From K189A clade bacterium (GTDB lineage Bacteria > Pseudomonadota > Gammaproteobacteria > Pseudomonadales > Azotimanducaceae), in contig CABZTD010000001.1 in assembly GCA_902528515.1 (NCBI GenBank), positions 124,001 to 188,000 on the forward strand: DNA of 64,000 nt, given 5' to 3'. Position 1 is the first letter of the stretch, and each line of letters starts with the position of its first letter. The position numbers and the translations under genes were made by a program. Below, piece after piece: positions 46,038 to 57,423 of this stretch. The notes beneath the pieces were generated by a model. It worked only from the letters and a program-made list of their open reading frames with translations. It did not search any database and was not told the DNA's origin.

Positions 46038-46376
46038 TTACGTATCCAATTTTGATTGGCTCTTTTCGTCAGCAGCGTCAACCGATGAGGGCCGTTGACT
46101 CTGCGGTGCGCCTACTGCGCTCTCAGCAGTTGCCAGAGATTTTTTAAGCTTGCGCAGCTGCAAGCGCAAGGGGAAGTGCCGCACCCAGCTATATGACCAT
46201 CCCAGAAAGATTCCAAGTAGCAGTGACATCAGCAGCCACCAAAAGATACTTAGGGTGAACGGGGTCTGCCAGCGAACGAAGCTCAGTGCCACCTGTTGCT
46301 GGTTCACCGCCAATGCAGCAAACACAAACACGATGAGTAGAAGACAGACAAAAAGGAGGGTTTTAAGCCAAGTCAA
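46038..46376 (-). CDS. LapA-like inner-membrane protein (DUF1049)
   Basis: A 112-residue protein with two helices (FVCLLLIVFVFAALAVN and LSIFWWLLMSLLLGIFLGWSYSW) joined by QQQVALSFVRWQTP, the DUF1049/LapA pattern, then a basic stretch (RHFPLRLQLRKLKKSL). LapA works with LapB (YciM) in controlling LPS synthesis in enterics; the same gene follows ihfB in many gammaproteobacteria. Only this subunit is visible. Likely cotranscribed with ihfB 27 bp upstream. Confidence 0.85.
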   Translation of the reverse strand: MTWLKTLLFVCLLLIVFVFAALAVNQQQVALSFVRWQTPFTLSIFWWLLMSLLLGIFLGWSYSWVRHFPLRLQLRKLKKSLATAESAVGAPQSQRPSSVDAADEKSQSKLDT

Positions 46377-46403
46377 AACGGGATCTGGTGTTAAACACTA
46401 TTA

Positions 46404-46745
46404 CTAGCCTTCTCTTTCCGCTTGGCTATGCTCCAAAGCGTCATTGACGCGATCACGCAGTTCCTTTCCGGGTTTGAAGTGGGGAACATGTTTTCCTGAT
46501 AAGCCTACTGACTCGCCGGTTTTGGGATTACGGCCGATTCGCGGCGCACGGTAATGAAGCGAGAAGCTGCCAAAACCGCGCACCTCAATACGACCGCCAG
46601 ATGCAAGGGTGCTTGACATTTGTTCGAGCATGGTCCTAACCGCCAATTCGACGTCTTTAGTGGTTAACTGTAGGCCACTGCCCTTTGCCTGAGCGTTGAC
46701 CATACGGTCAATCAACTCGGACTTTGTCATGCTAGAACTCGACAT
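46404..46745 (-). CDS. ihfB: Integration host factor subunit beta
   Basis: A 113-residue HU/IHF-family DNA-bending protein. The core [14 protein letters not shown] ... [29 protein letters not shown], with the family GFGSF box and the minor-groove Pro arm ([10 protein letters not shown]), then [13 protein letters not shown], identify IhfB rather than HU. The usual start is MTKSEL at 46730; ATG 46745 adds five residues. Lies between rpsA and lapA as in Pseudomonas and enterics. Confidence 0.95.
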   Translation of the reverse strand: MSSSSMTKSELIDRMVNAQAKGSGLQLTTKDVELAVRTMLEQMSSTLASGGRIEVRGFGSFSLHYRAPRIGRNPKTGESVGLSGKHVPHFKPGKELRDRVNDALEHSQAEREG

Positions 46746-46797
46746 CGATGAACTTTTCTAGTCAGAAAATCCGATTCGCCGCACACCCGAGCACAGT

Positions 46798-48483
46798 CTA
46801 GTTGTCTTCCGGCTTGTTCAACTGAGCCTTGATCAGATCACCCAAGGTTGCAGGGCCGCCGCGATCGCTTTCCTGCCTCTGGTGCTCTTTCACTGCCTGA
46901 CGTTCTTCTTCAATGTCCTTTGCCTTGATCGATAGACCGATGGTTCGATTTTTCCGATCCATATTGACGATCTTCACTTCTAGTTCTTCGCCCTCTTTCA
47001 GCGAATTGCGTGCATCTTCTACGCGATCAATGCTGATTTCAGACGCTTTGAGTATGCCGGTGACGTCTTCGACCAGCTCAATAACTGCCTCTTTCGGCTC
47101 TACCTCAAGCACCTTACCCACGACGATATCGCCACGATCATGCTCTGCGGCATAGTCCGAGAAGGGGTCTTTTTCCATCTGCTTTATACCCAGCGAAATA
47201 CGCTCACGCTCAGGATCCACAGATAAGATTATTGTTTCGATTTGCTCTCCCTTGGAATAGCGGCGCACCGCGGTTTCGCCCGATTCGTTCCAAGAAATGT
47301 CGGACAGGTGAACGAGACCATCAATGCCGCCTTCCAGGCCGATGAAAATACCAAAATCGGTAATGGACTTGATGGTACCGGTGACAGTGTCGCTCTTGGC
47401 GTGAGCTACGCTGAACGATTCCCAAGGATTAGGTCGACACTGCTTGATACCTAGGGATATGCGGCGGCGCTCCTGATCGATGTCGAGCACCATGACTTCG
47501 GCCTCGTCACCCACAGAAACTACCTTAGACGGATGGATGTTCTTGTTCGTCCAATCCATTTCGGACACATGCACAAGGCCTTCCACACCCTCCTCGATTT
47601 CGGCAAAGCAGCCATAATCAGTAAGGTTCGTCACGGTCGCCATGACCCTCGCTCCCTCCGGGTAACGGCGAACAATATCTGCCCACGGGTCATCACCCAG
47701 TTGCTTTATGCCAAGGCTCACGCGGTTCTTTTCGCGGTCGAACTTCAAAATGCGAACGTCGACTTCGTCTCCAACATTGACCATCTCGCTAGGATGACGT
47801 ATCCGCTTCCACGCCATATCGGTGATATGCAATAGGCCGTCAACGCCACCGAGGTCCACGAAAGCACCGTAGTCTGTCAAATTCTTGACGATACCCTTAA
47901 CGTCTTGACCCTCTTGCATAGATGCAAGTAATTCTTCCCGCTCATGGCTGTTCTCCTCCTCCAGCACAGCTCGGCGCGACACAACGACGTTGTTGCGTTT
48001 TTGGTCAAGCTTTATGACTTTAAATTCTAGTGGTTTTCCCTCTAGGTGAGCGGTTTCGCGCAGTGGACGTATGTCTACTAGCGAGCCTGGCAAAAACGCG
48101 CGTATATCGCTAACGTCAACCGTGAAGCCGCCTTTCACCTTTCCGTTGATAATGCCAATGACCACTTCGCCCTGTTCGCTGGCTTCTTCCAGCTTCTCCC
48201 AGCTCTCAGCACGGCGCGCTTTTTCCCGGGATAAGCGTGTTTCACCGAAGCCGTCGTCTACCACTTCCATGGCGACCTTAACCTGATCACCAACGCTCAG
48301 TGTGCAAACGCCTTCTTCGTCGAGGAATTGACTTTTAGGGATAACTCCTTCGGACTTTAGTCCGGCGTGAACAACAACCCAGTCATCGTCAATGTCTACC
48401 ACCGTGCCGGTTACGATGGATCCAGGCGCCATCTCGATGGTGTTTAGGCTTTCTTCAAAAAGGTCGGCAAATGATTCGCTCAT
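46798..48483 (-). CDS. rpsA: 30S ribosomal protein S1
   Basis: A 561-residue S1 with six S1 RNA-binding repeats, visible as repeated [61 protein letters not shown] and similar. N-terminal FADLFEESL is the ribosome S2-contact part. Length is the normal 557-560. Delivers mRNA to the 30S subunit. In its usual place between cmk and ihfB; a 170-bp leader upstream probably holds its own promoter and autoregulatory leader. Confidence 0.98.
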   Translation of the reverse strand: MSESFADLFEESLNTIEMAPGSIVTGTVVDIDDDWVVVHAGLKSEGVIPKSQFLDEEGVCTLSVGDQVKVAMEVVDDGFGETRLSREKARRAESWEKLEEASEQGEVVIGIINGKVKGGFTVDVSDIRAFLPGSLVDIRPLRETAHLEGKPLEFKVIKLDQKRNNVVVSRRAVLEEENSHEREELLASMQEGQDVKGIVKNLTDYGAFVDLGGVDGLLHITDMAWKRIRHPSEMVNVGDEVDVRILKFDREKNRVSLGIKQLGDDPWADIVRRYPEGARVMATVTNLTDYGCFAEIEEGVEGLVHVSEMDWTNKNIHPSKVVSVGDEAEVMVLDIDQERRRISLGIKQCRPNPWESFSVAHAKSDTVTGTIKSITDFGIFIGLEGGIDGLVHLSDISWNESGETAVRRYSKGEQIETIILSVDPERERISLGIKQMEKDPFSDYAAEHDRGDIVVGKVLEVEPKEAVIELVEDVTGILKASEISIDRVEDARNSLKEGEELEVKIVNMDRKNRTIGLSIKAKDIEEERQAVKEHQRQESDRGGPATLGDLIKAQLNKPEDN

Positions 48484-48653
48484 AGTATTGGACGGCCGTG
48501 GAAGCTCATAGCGATCGCGTGAGCCTGCCAGACGGCGGAACTCTCCGTTGGTTTGTTTCTGTTAATGCAGAGGTATTGATTCCTGTTCCGAATCGTCGCC
48601 CTTTGCTCATGGAGCCAGACGGCTGTCCTTACGTCAACCGTCGCGACGTTCTT

Positions 48654-49331
48654 CTACCCAGTTATGCGGAGGATGTGCTCTATGACCGTGGCAACTACCG
48701 CGTCGATCGACATCTCGGAGCTGTCAATGATTAGAGCGTCTTCCGCAGGCCTGAGTGGCGCTACTGCACGTTCTCTATCCCGTGCATCACGCTCTTGGAT
48801 TTGCTCGAGAAGGGCGGGAAACTTAACACTCAAACCTTTGTTTTTCAACTGATTATAGCGTCTTTCCGCGCGAGCCTCGGCGGAGGCGTCGAGAAAAATC
48901 TTTACCGGCGCGTCGGGAAATACGACGGTACCCATATCACGCCCATCGGCTACCAAACCTGGGGCCCTGCGAAACGCTTGTTGTAGGGTAAGAATCGCTT
49001 CACGTACCGGCGGAAGAGCTGCCACGATCGAGGCGGCGCTACCCGCATCTTCGGTACGAATAGCATCAGTTAAATCATCTCCATTAACCGTCACCGACCC
49101 TGCACCAAAAACGATTTGCAGCTCAGAGCAAAGTGCTGCGAGTGACACTGCATCGCGCAGTAAAACACCCTGCCTGAGGGCAACTACGGCAATGATGCGG
49201 TAGAGCGCACCACTATCGAGTAGGTGCCAGCCTCTTGCCTCTGCGATCGCGGCAGCCAGAGTGCCCTTGCCCGCACCGCCCGGACCATCAATTGTCACGA
49301 CAGGTACTTTAAAAGACGAATCAGAATTCAC
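48654..49331 (-). CDS. cmk: Cytidylate kinase
   Basis: A 225-residue CMP kinase: P-loop [18 protein letters not shown] at residues 12-29, [12 protein letters not shown], then [30 protein letters not shown] (NMP-binding and lid), the bacterial Cmk pattern. Makes CDP from CMP with ATP. GTG 49331 start. In most relatives aroA lies between tyrA and cmk; here only 16 bp separate them. Confidence 0.97.
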   Translation of the reverse strand: MNSDSSFKVPVVTIDGPGGAGKGTLAAAIAEARGWHLLDSGALYRIIAVVALRQGVLLRDAVSLAALCSELQIVFGAGSVTVNGDDLTDAIRTEDAGSAASIVAALPPVREAILTLQQAFRRAPGLVADGRDMGTVVFPDAPVKIFLDASAEARAERRYNQLKNKGLSVKFPALLEQIQERDARDRERAVAPLRPAEDALIIDSSEMSIDAVVATVIEHILRITG

Positions 49332-49347
49332 CGATGCACTGTCCTCA

Positions 49348-50181
49348 CTAAAGCAGTTTTTGATCGGCAGCTTGGCGTTTCCGAGCAGCAGCTCGGATCA
49401 GAGCCAATCCGGTGGCTTCATCGCCCTGCTCTAGGGCTGCCACCAACGCCGCCAAATTTCGACTGTAGTCATCAAGGGCCTCACTCAAGGCCCCTCGATT
49501 TAGACGCATAATCCGCCACCACAGCTCAGGGTTGGCGGCAGCAATGCGCGTAAAATCTCGAAATCCGCCACCGGTCAGGGGCAGGTGTTCATTAGAGACT
49601 TGGGCCATGTAGGCAAAGGTCAACAGGTGTGGCAAATGACTTGTCGCTGCCAATGCAGCGTCATGATCCTGCGGACTCATGCGCACGATAGAGGCTCCAA
49701 GGGCCTGCCAAAATTTTGTGCAGGTCCGTTGGCTTTCAGCGGTCGTATGTTCTAGCGGTGTTATCACCACGGTGCAGGCGTCGAACAAGTTGGCATCCGC
49801 CGCCTGGGGTCCGCTTTTTTCGGAACCACTGATCGGATGACACGGTAAAAACTGGCCCGGTACCGACTGCCTAGCCGCAATGGCCTCGACAATAGGGCCT
49901 TTGACGCTGCCGACATCAAAGATTGGAGCTGGGTGGTCGGCTAACTTCACTACCCAATCCGATACCAAGTCATTGGGTACACACAGGGCAATAAGATCGG
50001 CCTGCTCGGGTACAAAATTTGTAACGCGATCAATCAGGCCATTTGCTAAGGCCCATTCTGCTGAGGCCGCATTCGCCTCTATGCCGACAATCTGTGCTGC
50101 AATCCCGCGTTCCTTCGCTGCTTTGCCGATGGAACCGCCAATGAGGCCAACGCCAACAATGGCGAGCGTCTGAAAGTTCAC
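49348..50181 (-). CDS. tyrA: Prephenate/arogenate dehydrogenase
   Basis: A 277-residue TyrA without the fused chorismate mutase. NAD-binding [18 protein letters not shown] at the N-terminus, [21 protein letters not shown] (active-site His and the P-x-x-G-S-E loop) and the C-terminal dimer helices are present. Converts prephenate to 4-hydroxyphenylpyruvate (or arogenate to tyrosine). GTG start overlaps the hisC stop. In Pseudomonas it is fused to or followed by aroA; here it ends and cmk follows. Confidence 0.94.
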   Translation of the reverse strand: MNFQTLAIVGVGLIGGSIGKAAKERGIAAQIVGIEANAASAEWALANGLIDRVTNFVPEQADLIALCVPNDLVSDWVVKLADHPAPIFDVGSVKGPIVEAIAARQSVPGQFLPCHPISGSEKSGPQAADANLFDACTVVITPLEHTTAESQRTCTKFWQALGASIVRMSPQDHDAALAATSHLPHLLTFAYMAQVSNEHLPLTGGGFRDFTRIAAANPELWWRIMRLNRGALSEALDDYSRNLAALVAALEQGDEATGLALIRAAARKRQAADQKLL

Positions 50182-51308
50182 GATCCTGGCGCTTTCATTT
50201 CACTCGAGGCGGCTGCATTTGCGCCGACCTTTGCCAGCACCCCGAGAAATCGTTCGTTCTCAGCTGGCAGACCAATACTGACGCGCACATGATTGGGCAA
50301 ACCGTATTCCGCAATCGCACGGACAATTACCCCCTCTTGGAGCATGCGCTGGAACAAGTCATTGCCAGGTTCGCCAGAATCAAAAGCGACAAAGTTGCCT
50401 GCGGACGGAATGTAATCATAACCAAGCCCTGTCAGGCCTTCCGTCATTTGCACCATACCCGCACGATTGAGAGCGACACTTTGCGCTACGTAATCATCGT
50501 CTTCCAGGGCAGACATTACTGCAGCCATGGCCAAGCTGTTGACGTTAAAAGGCTGACGGGCACGGTTAAGCAAATCTGCAAAAGTCGGACTCGAAACGCT
50601 GTAGCCAAAGCGCACGGCAGCTAATCCATAGATTTTTGAGAAGGTTCGCGTGACGATTAAGTTTGGGAACTCAGCGAGCACCGATACACCATTGAGATGG
50701 TCATCGTCCTCTACATATTCGAGATAGGCCTCATCGAGCACCACCCAAACATGCTCGGGCACCGCCGCCAAAAAATCGATTAGCTGCCTGTCAGAAACCC
50801 GCGTCCCAGTGGGATTGTTTGGGTTAGCAATGAAGACCAGGCGAGTCTTGTCAGTGATCGCTGCCAGCATTGCGTTGAGATCGGCCCCGTACTCTTTCGC
50901 AGGCACCGTCACTAAGTCGCCCCCACAGCAGGTTACCGCCAGCCGGTAAACCACAAAACTGTGCTCGGCTATTATGGCCTCGACACCCGGCTCCAAAACC
51001 ACTCGAGCGATCAGATCAAGCACATCATTTGAACCATTACCCAGCGTTAGCTGGTTGGGCTCAACGCCAATTTTCTCAGCCAATTGCGATTTCAGTGCAA
51101 AACCGCCGCCATCGGGGTAGCGCGAGAGTTCTGTCGCCGCTTCAGCAATCGCCTGCTGCACTTTTTCACCGGGGCCGCGAGGATTTTCATTGCTGGCCAG
51201 CTTGACTATATCGTTGATGCCCAATTCACGAGCTACCTCGTCCACTGGTTTGCCTGGTTTATATGGGCTTAAGGCCGCAATACGCGGATTAATCGATGAA
51301 TGTTGCAC
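50178..51308 (-). CDS. hisC: Histidinol-phosphate aminotransferase
   Basis: A 376-residue class I/II aminotransferase (HisC2 type). SNENPRGPGEKVQQAI, the GNGSNDVLDLI block, NPNNPTG, DEAYLEYVE and TFSKIYGLAAVRFGY, whose Lys carries PLP, are canonical. Uses glutamate as donor in histidine synthesis and can serve phenylalanine/tyrosine synthesis, fitting its place between pheA and tyrA. GTG start two bases after pheA stop. Confidence 0.95.
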   Translation of the reverse strand: MQHSSINPRIAALSPYKPGKPVDEVARELGINDIVKLASNENPRGPGEKVQQAIAEAATELSRYPDGGGFALKSQLAEKIGVEPNQLTLGNGSNDVLDLIARVVLEPGVEAIIAEHSFVVYRLAVTCCGGDLVTVPAKEYGADLNAMLAAITDKTRLVFIANPNNPTGTRVSDRQLIDFLAAVPEHVWVVLDEAYLEYVEDDDHLNGVSVLAEFPNLIVTRTFSKIYGLAAVRFGYSVSSPTFADLLNRARQPFNVNSLAMAAVMSALEDDDYVAQSVALNRAGMVQMTEGLTGLGYDYIPSAGNFVAFDSGEPGNDLFQRMLQEGVIVRAIAEYGLPNHVRVSIGLPAENERFLGVLAKVGANAAASSEMKAPGS

Positions 51309-51310
51309 GG

Positions 51311-52426
51311 TTACTCCTGTCCGGTCGCTTTCGGATAAGACCCCAGCACTCGAACCTCGAGCGCAATTTCGTTTACACCGCGCAAGGCTGCTTCGGCCTC
51401 GGGCTGAGACTCGTGCCCATCAAAATCGATAAAAAACACATAGGACCAATCACCCGATCGCGCCGGACGCGTCTCGATTCGAGTGAGTCCTATTTTATTT
51501 AATTCAAAGGGTGTCAGCACACGCAGCAGCGCACCGGGTTCATTTTTGACAGAAACCAAAATCGACGTTTTATCGTCACCACTGGCGCCGACATACTGCT
51601 TGCCCAGCACCAAAAATCGGGTTTTGTTGAAGGGGCTGTCTTCGATTCGTGTTGCCAGCAATCGAAGGTCGTACCGGTCCGCAGCCATCTCGCCAGCCAC
51701 GGCCAGGAGATTCGGGTCCGAAGCGGCCTGTTTCGCGGCTTCTGCGTTGCTGGCTACTGCAGCACGGGGCACGCCAGGATAGTGCTGATCTAGCCAAGCC
51801 CGACACTGGGCCAAACTTTGGGCGTGAGACACGATCTGAGTTACAGCTTGCTCTGGTGATGCATCCTTGGCCCGCATCAGTGCATGATGAATCGGCAGTT
51901 CCACTTCAGCGCAAACACGCAGATCAGTGTTAAGCAAACAGTCAAGGGTGTGGTTGACCATGCCCTCGGTGGAGTTCTCCACCGGCACCACTCCATATTT
52001 GCAGACACCTGACTCCACTTCCCTGAACACCTCATCAATAGAAGCCATGGGAGCGGTTTCAATAAAATGCCCGAACTGCTTAACCGTTGCAGCCTCGGTG
52101 TAGGTGCCTTCGGGACCGAAGTAGGCAACGCTCATGGGCGTTTCAAGACTCAAGCAGCAGGCGGTAATTTCTCGAAACAGGGTTTCTACATCGCCAGTGG
52201 ACAGTGGACCGGGGTTATTTTCTGTCAAGCGGCGTAAAATTTGCGCAACGCGTTCGGGCCGGTAAAAAACCGTGGTCTGTTGATCCGCGTCAACACCTTG
52301 GCGCTCCTTAACCTTGCCTACTTCCAAAGCGCACTGCGCACGCTCGTTGAGCAGTGCCAAAAGCTTAACGTCTAGCGCATCGATGCGCTCACGCAACGGC
52401 CTTAGCTGATCATCATCCGCGCTCAT
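51311..52426 (-). CDS. pheA: Bifunctional chorismate mutase / prephenate dehydratase
   Basis: A 371-residue P-protein. Residues 1-90: AroQ mutase (LRERIDALDVKLLALLNERAQ, FYRPERVAQILRRL). Residues 95-275: dehydratase (SVAYFGPEGTYTEAATVKQFG, PVENSTEGMVNHTLD, FLVLGK after the TRF catalytic KTRF). C-terminal ACT domain (SILVSVKNEPGALLRVL, ETRPARSGDWSYVFFIDFDGH) for Phe feedback. Overlaps serC by 14 bp, so translation is coupled. Confidence 0.97.
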   Translation of the reverse strand: MSADDDQLRPLRERIDALDVKLLALLNERAQCALEVGKVKERQGVDADQQTTVFYRPERVAQILRRLTENNPGPLSTGDVETLFREITACCLSLETPMSVAYFGPEGTYTEAATVKQFGHFIETAPMASIDEVFREVESGVCKYGVVPVENSTEGMVNHTLDCLLNTDLRVCAEVELPIHHALMRAKDASPEQAVTQIVSHAQSLAQCRAWLDQHYPGVPRAAVASNAEAAKQAASDPNLLAVAGEMAADRYDLRLLATRIEDSPFNKTRFLVLGKQYVGASGDDKTSILVSVKNEPGALLRVLTPFELNKIGLTRIETRPARSGDWSYVFFIDFDGHESQPEAEAALRGVNEIALEVRVLGSYPKATGQE

Positions 52427-53489
52427 TTTCGAATTCGCTCATAAAGGTTACCAAGGTTTGCACCGACTCCATCGACACGGCGTTGTAGATGCTTGCGCGC
52501 ATGCCGCCCACACTACGGTGGCCCTTCAAATTGAACATGCCCCGAGCTTCCGCCTGCGCCAAAAAGTCCGCATCCAAGGCGGCGTCGGCCAGCGTGAAGG
52601 GTACGTTCATGACGCTTCGATCTGCTGGAGCGACCGGTGCGTTATAAAAATTGCTGACGTCGATGGCGTTGTAAAGCAAATCCGCCTTGGCCTGATTCTG
52701 GGCAGCCATACCCTCGAGACCGCCATTGGCCTTCACCCATCTAAACACCAAGCCAGCCAGATACCAGGCGTAGGTTGGGGGGGTATTCAACATAGAGTCT
52801 GCGTCTGCCTGAACCGCATAATCCAAAAACGTTGGCGTAATGCTGCGAGCACTACCGCAAAGGTCTTTACGGACAATGATGACGGTCAAACCTGCAGGCC
52901 CGATATTTTTTTGCGCGCCGGCATAGATCAAGCCGAAGTCGTCGATGTTCACAGGCCGCGATAAGATGTCCGAGGACATATCCGCCACAAGGGTTTTGTG
53001 CTGAGGAAACTCTTTAAACTGCACACCGCCAATGGTCTCGTTAGAGCAAACATGCAGCAGTCTTGCATCATCGCTGAGTTGCCAACTGGACGGGCTGGGA
53101 ATGTGATCGTAATTCGTATCACTGCTCGATGCCGCTACGTTGACGTTGCAGTACTTCCCGGCCTCCTTGATGGCTTTATTCGACCAAGAGCCCGTGTCAA
53201 CAAAGTCGATGGTATCATCCGAGCCCGTTAAATTCATAGGAACGCTGGCGAATTGACCCGTGGCACCGCCCTGTAAAAACAGGACATGGTAATCGTCGGG
53301 AATAGCAAAAAGGTCGCGCAGATCTTGTTCCGCTGTGGCGGCAATATCGACAAAGATTTTACTGCGGTGACTCATCTCCATCACCGACATGCCGCTGCCC
53401 TGAAAATCGAGCATTTCTTCCGCGGCCTGCGCCAACACTTCAGAGGGTAATGCTGCGGGACCAGCAGAAAAATTATGGGTTCTCGCCAT
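52413..53489 (-). CDS. serC: Phosphoserine aminotransferase
   Basis: A 358-residue SerC from ATG 53489 (MARTHNFSAGPAALP, the family start; an upstream GTG adds seven residues). GGATGQFASVPMNL, HVCSNETIGGVQF and YAGAQKNIGPAGLTV with the PLP Lys are diagnostic. Serves serine and pyridoxal synthesis. First gene after gyrA in the serC-pheA-hisC-tyrA-cmk series; gyrA stop to its own start is 38 bp. Confidence 0.97.
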   Translation of the reverse strand: MARTHNFSAGPAALPSEVLAQAAEEMLDFQGSGMSVMEMSHRSKIFVDIAATAEQDLRDLFAIPDDYHVLFLQGGATGQFASVPMNLTGSDDTIDFVDTGSWSNKAIKEAGKYCNVNVAASSSDTNYDHIPSPSSWQLSDDARLLHVCSNETIGGVQFKEFPQHKTLVADMSSDILSRPVNIDDFGLIYAGAQKNIGPAGLTVIIVRKDLCGSARSITPTFLDYAVQADADSMLNTPPTYAWYLAGLVFRWVKANGGLEGMAAQNQAKADLLYNAIDVSNFYNAPVAPADRSVMNVPFTLADAALDADFLAQAEARGMFNLKGHRSVGGMRASIYNAVSMESVQTLVTFMSEFENERG

Positions 53490-53527
53490 GGGTAGTAATG
53501 CTCCAGTCACTGGCTTAAATATTGTCC

Positions 53528-56098
53528 TTACGCGTCTATCATCTCTGCCGCGGCATCGTCTTCCTGCTCTTCAATGCGGCTGACGCTATTGAGCTTCTCT
53601 TCCTCGCGCAGCTTTATTAACCGTACTCCCTGCGTGTTGCGTCCCAGCAGGGAAACCTCATCACCCTTAGTGCGCACCAAGGTTCCCATATTGGATATCA
53701 GCATAATTTCGTCACCGCCGAAGATTTGAACGGCACCAACGAGCGCTCCATTACGATCGCTGGTTTGCATCGCGATAACACCCTGGGCACCGCGACCGCG
53801 CAGGGGAAAATCATCAAGTGCCGTACGCTTACCGAAGCCGTTTTCGCTGGCAGTGAGCAAGTAACCGTCTCGTGCGGGAATAATTAGGGAGATAAGCGAG
53901 TGGCCTGAACCAAGCTTGATACCCCTCACACCCTTCGCACTACGCCCCATGGCACGCACATCAGATTCTTTGAAACGGGTGGCCTTGCCGGAGCTAGCAC
54001 AAAGTAAGATATCGCAGCTGCCGTTGGTAATCGCAGCCCCCACCAAGGTGTTGTCGTCTTCCAGATCCAGGGCAATCAAACCGCTGTTTCGTGGACGGGA
54101 GAATTGCTCCAGGGGTGTCTTTTTGACGGTGCCGTTAGCCGTGGCCATAAACACGAAGTGATCTGAGGTATATTCCTTGATCGCCAAAATCGCGGTGATT
54201 CGCTCATCTGGGTCCAATGGCAGCAGGTTAACCATTGGGCGACCCTTAGCGCCCCGACTGCCTTGGGGTATAGCAAAGACTCGAAGCCAGTAAACCTTGC
54301 CTACATTGGAAAAACACAGGAGCGTGTCGTGAGAATGCGCAACCAACAGGTGTTCGACGAAATCCTGGTCCTTTACCGAGGTTGCTGCCTTGCCGCGACC
54401 ACCACGGCGCTGGGCCTGATAGGTATCCAGCGGCTGAGTCTTGGCGTAGCCCTGATGGGAGATCGTCACCACCAAGTCTTCTTCATTGATAAGGTCCGCG
54501 TCGGTCAGATCGAGCTGGCTACTAACGATATCAGTGCGTCGCTTGTCGCCATAGGTACTTCGTATCTCTTCAAGCTCCCCACGCACGACGGAAATCAGGC
54601 GATCGTGTGAACCTAAAATGTCCACCAGGTCGGCAATCTCATCCAGCACGCCCTGATAGTCCTCCATCAGCTTGTCCTGCTCCATGGCGGTCAAACGATG
54701 CAGACGAATCTCCAAAATGGCTTGGGCCTGCTCCTCGGTCAGCCGATAAAGGCCCTCTACAAAGCCAAAATCCTCCGACAGACCCTCAGGGCGGCAGGCG
54801 TCACTGCCCACGCGCTCCAACAGTTCAAACAACGCACTGGCTTCCCAGCGACGCTCTATCAAAGCTACACGCGCCTCTGCCGCCGACGGCGAGTTTTTAA
54901 TCAGCTCAACAACCGCATCGATATTCGCTAGGGCGACGGCCTGACCTTCCAATATGTGCCCGCGTTGACGCGCCCGACGCAACAGATACAGAGTACGACG
55001 GGTCACCACCTCCTGACGGTGCTGCAAAAATGCCCGCAGCATTTCTTTCAAATTAAGCAGCTTGGGCTGGCCCTGCACGAGGGCGACGCAATTTATACCA
55101 AAAACGCTTTGCAGCTGCGTTTGGGTGTACAGGTTGTTGAGTATCACTTCACCGGAATCACCACGCCGGACCTCGATTACCACCCGCAGACCGTCCTTAT
55201 CAGATTCGTCGCGTAGCTCGCTGATGCCTTCTATCCGCTTTTCTTTGACCAGCTCGGCTATCTTTTCAATCAGCTTCGCTTTGTTGAGCTGAAAAGGAAT
55301 TTCGGTGATCACGATCTTTTCCCGACCCTTGGCGTCGGTTTCGACTTCGGCACGGCCGCGCACATATATCCTACCCCGTCCGGTGCGATAGGCCTGAACG
55401 ATGCCTGCTCGACCGTTGATGATGCCGCCGGTTGGGAAGTCTGGGCCCTGAACATGTTCCATCAGGTCTTCAATACCGATGTCTTGATCTTCCAGGACGG
55501 CCAAACAGGCATTAATGACCTCGGTTAGGTTGTGCGGTGGGATATTGGTGGCCATCCCCACCGCGATCCCTGAGCTGCCGTTGACCAGCAGATTAGGCAC
55601 CCTGGTAGGGAGCACCTCGGGCATGGTGAGCGAGTCGTCATAGTTGTTAACAAACTCGACAGTGTCTTTGTCGAGATCTGCGAGTAGCTCGGAGGCCATT
55701 TTTGCCATGCGCACTTCGGTGTAGCGCATCGCCGCGGGCGGATCGGCGTCAATAGAGCCGAAATTTCCTTGACCGTCTACCAGTAGGTAGCGCATGGAAA
55801 AATCCTGGGCCATGCGCACAACTGTGTCATAGACCGCGCTATCGCCATGAGGGTGATATTTACCGATGACGTCGCCTACCACCCGAGCAGACTTCACATA
55901 GGGTCGGTTGTAGGTGTTGTTAAGCTCGTTCATGGCAAACAGCACACGTTTATGCACGGGCTTTAAACCGTCTCGGACATCTGGCAAAGCCCGCCCCACA
56001 ATCACGCTCATGGCATAGTCCAGATAGGACTGCCGAAGCTCGTCTTCGATGTTGACGGGTTGAATATCCTGTGGATCTGGGGGAGTGATTTCAGACAT
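53528..56098 (-). CDS. gyrA: DNA gyrase subunit A
   Basis: An 856-residue GyrA from ATG 56098. The catalytic tyrosine region [13 protein letters not shown] and the N-terminal winged helix are intact; the quinolone-determining stretch reads HGDSAVYDT with the sensitive Ser and Asp. GyrA box QRRGGRGK begins the C-terminal pinwheel domain. Forms A2B2 with GyrB to supercoil DNA. A TTG start 8 codons earlier is possible. It is the upstream end of the serC-cmk block. Confidence 0.98.
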   Translation of the reverse strand: MSEITPPDPQDIQPVNIEDELRQSYLDYAMSVIVGRALPDVRDGLKPVHKRVLFAMNELNNTYNRPYVKSARVVGDVIGKYHPHGDSAVYDTVVRMAQDFSMRYLLVDGQGNFGSIDADPPAAMRYTEVRMAKMASELLADLDKDTVEFVNNYDDSLTMPEVLPTRVPNLLVNGSSGIAVGMATNIPPHNLTEVINACLAVLEDQDIGIEDLMEHVQGPDFPTGGIINGRAGIVQAYRTGRGRIYVRGRAEVETDAKGREKIVITEIPFQLNKAKLIEKIAELVKEKRIEGISELRDESDKDGLRVVIEVRRGDSGEVILNNLYTQTQLQSVFGINCVALVQGQPKLLNLKEMLRAFLQHRQEVVTRRTLYLLRRARQRGHILEGQAVALANIDAVVELIKNSPSAAEARVALIERRWEASALFELLERVGSDACRPEGLSEDFGFVEGLYRLTEEQAQAILEIRLHRLTAMEQDKLMEDYQGVLDEIADLVDILGSHDRLISVVRGELEEIRSTYGDKRRTDIVSSQLDLTDADLINEEDLVVTISHQGYAKTQPLDTYQAQRRGGRGKAATSVKDQDFVEHLLVAHSHDTLLCFSNVGKVYWLRVFAIPQGSRGAKGRPMVNLLPLDPDERITAILAIKEYTSDHFVFMATANGTVKKTPLEQFSRPRNSGLIALDLEDDNTLVGAAITNGSCDILLCASSGKATRFKESDVRAMGRSAKGVRGIKLGSGHSLISLIIPARDGYLLTASENGFGKRTALDDFPLRGRGAQGVIAMQTSDRNGALVGAVQIFGGDEIMLISNMGTLVRTKGDEVSLLGRNTQGVRLIKLREEEKLNSVSRIEEQEDDAAAEMIDA

Positions 56099-56233
56099 AA
56101 AGTGCGTGTTTTTGAACAGCAAAAATAAGTCGGAATGTTAACACATTGACATCCTCGACGTGCGATTTATGACGCTATCAAACGAGGCTTTCTTACCTTT
56201 AATGTGGCCCGTTGTATTCGCTCTGTAACACGT

Positions 56234-57423
56234 ATGGATCTTCTCATCGAAGCTCACAGCGTGCTGCAATTTAACTGCTCCGATGACGACGCAAAACCAA
56301 CACCCTGTACCGAAACCAACTGGGCACTGCGCATCAAAGATCGAAAAATTATCGCTCTTGGCCCCCACGCTGAGATCGCTGCCGAGCATCAAGCCAGCGC
56401 GACCCTAGAACTGCCCAATCACTCGCGCATGCCGGGCCTGATCAATCTGCAGAGCCATCCGCAGGATATCATTGATCGCGGCGACAGCCGCGAGGCCGAT
56501 GTTTTTCCCGGGCCCCTGAGCGCTATCGACGCAACTGCAGCCGTTCCCGCTGACGCGGAGCTTATGGCCGAGACGACAACCTGTGCACGTATGTCGCTGC
56601 ATAGCGAATGGGTAGCCGAGGCCGAAGAGGCCAGTGGCATTAATGCTCAAATCAGCGTGCCGGTTAGCGACGACCACAATGCTTAGACGCATTGGCCCCA
56701 GAGGGCCCTGGACCGGGCTCTCGCCATACACGACGCCGATGCCCACCACCCGCGCATTGATATCGCGATCAGTCTGCCTAACCTATCGAAAATTGATCAT
56801 GCAACCTTGGTCAAAGTCGCCACACACGCTCTTGAGCCGAATTTAGGAGTCCAGGAGTTACTCCATCAAAGTTCGGTTCATGCACAGGCGGTAGAAAAAC
56901 GCCATGACTGCGATGGCATTCAACTGCTTGAGCAGGCGGGTTTGCTAGGACCGAACCTTCAGGCCATGCATATGAACGCACTGGATGAAAGCGACATTGT
57001 GCCACTGCACCGCCATTGAGTTGCACTGGTGCGTTGTCATCACCGGTTCTAAATCAAATGCTTCGATGGGATTAGCGTAGCCCCGCGCAGCCACTGGCGT
57101 TGGGTACCGGCGGCTATGGTTTGACTTATTACGCCGATCTATTTCTCAGCATGGAGAGACACGGCAGCAGCGGCATCTTTCCCGCAACCTTGGGCGGTGC
57201 CAAAATCATGGGGTTGGATCAAAACATCAGCTCGCTGGTAACTGGCGAGCTCGCCGACATCATTGCTCTGGACCTACGCATCCTGGGCGCCAGAATTCAT
57301 GCTGGCACCGTACTTGTCGATCTGATCAATCTGCTCACCCAGGGCCGAACCAGTCAGGCATTGACCCATATTTGGGTAGCGGGAAATATGCGCGTCAGAA
57401 ATCGGCAAATTACGGCGCCATAG
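56234..57423 (+). pseudogene. Decayed MtaD-like amidohydrolase (TRZ/ATZ family)
   Basis: MDLLIEAHSVLQF ... DRKIIALGPHAEIAAEHQA ... NHSRMPGLINLQSHPQDI aligns with 5'-methylthioadenosine/SAH deaminase (MtaD), but the metal HxH is NLQSH. A stop falls at 56684. Further frames give ALDRALAIHDADAHHPRIDIAI, HALEPNLGVQELLHQ, LLGPNLQAMHMNALDESDI, then ATLGGAKIMGLDQNISSLVTGELADIIALDL to TAG 57421. The HIHLHE site is also lost. Order and synteny (after gyrA, before ubiG) match Pseudomonas. Several stops and shifts make this a true ruin. Confidence 0.85.
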
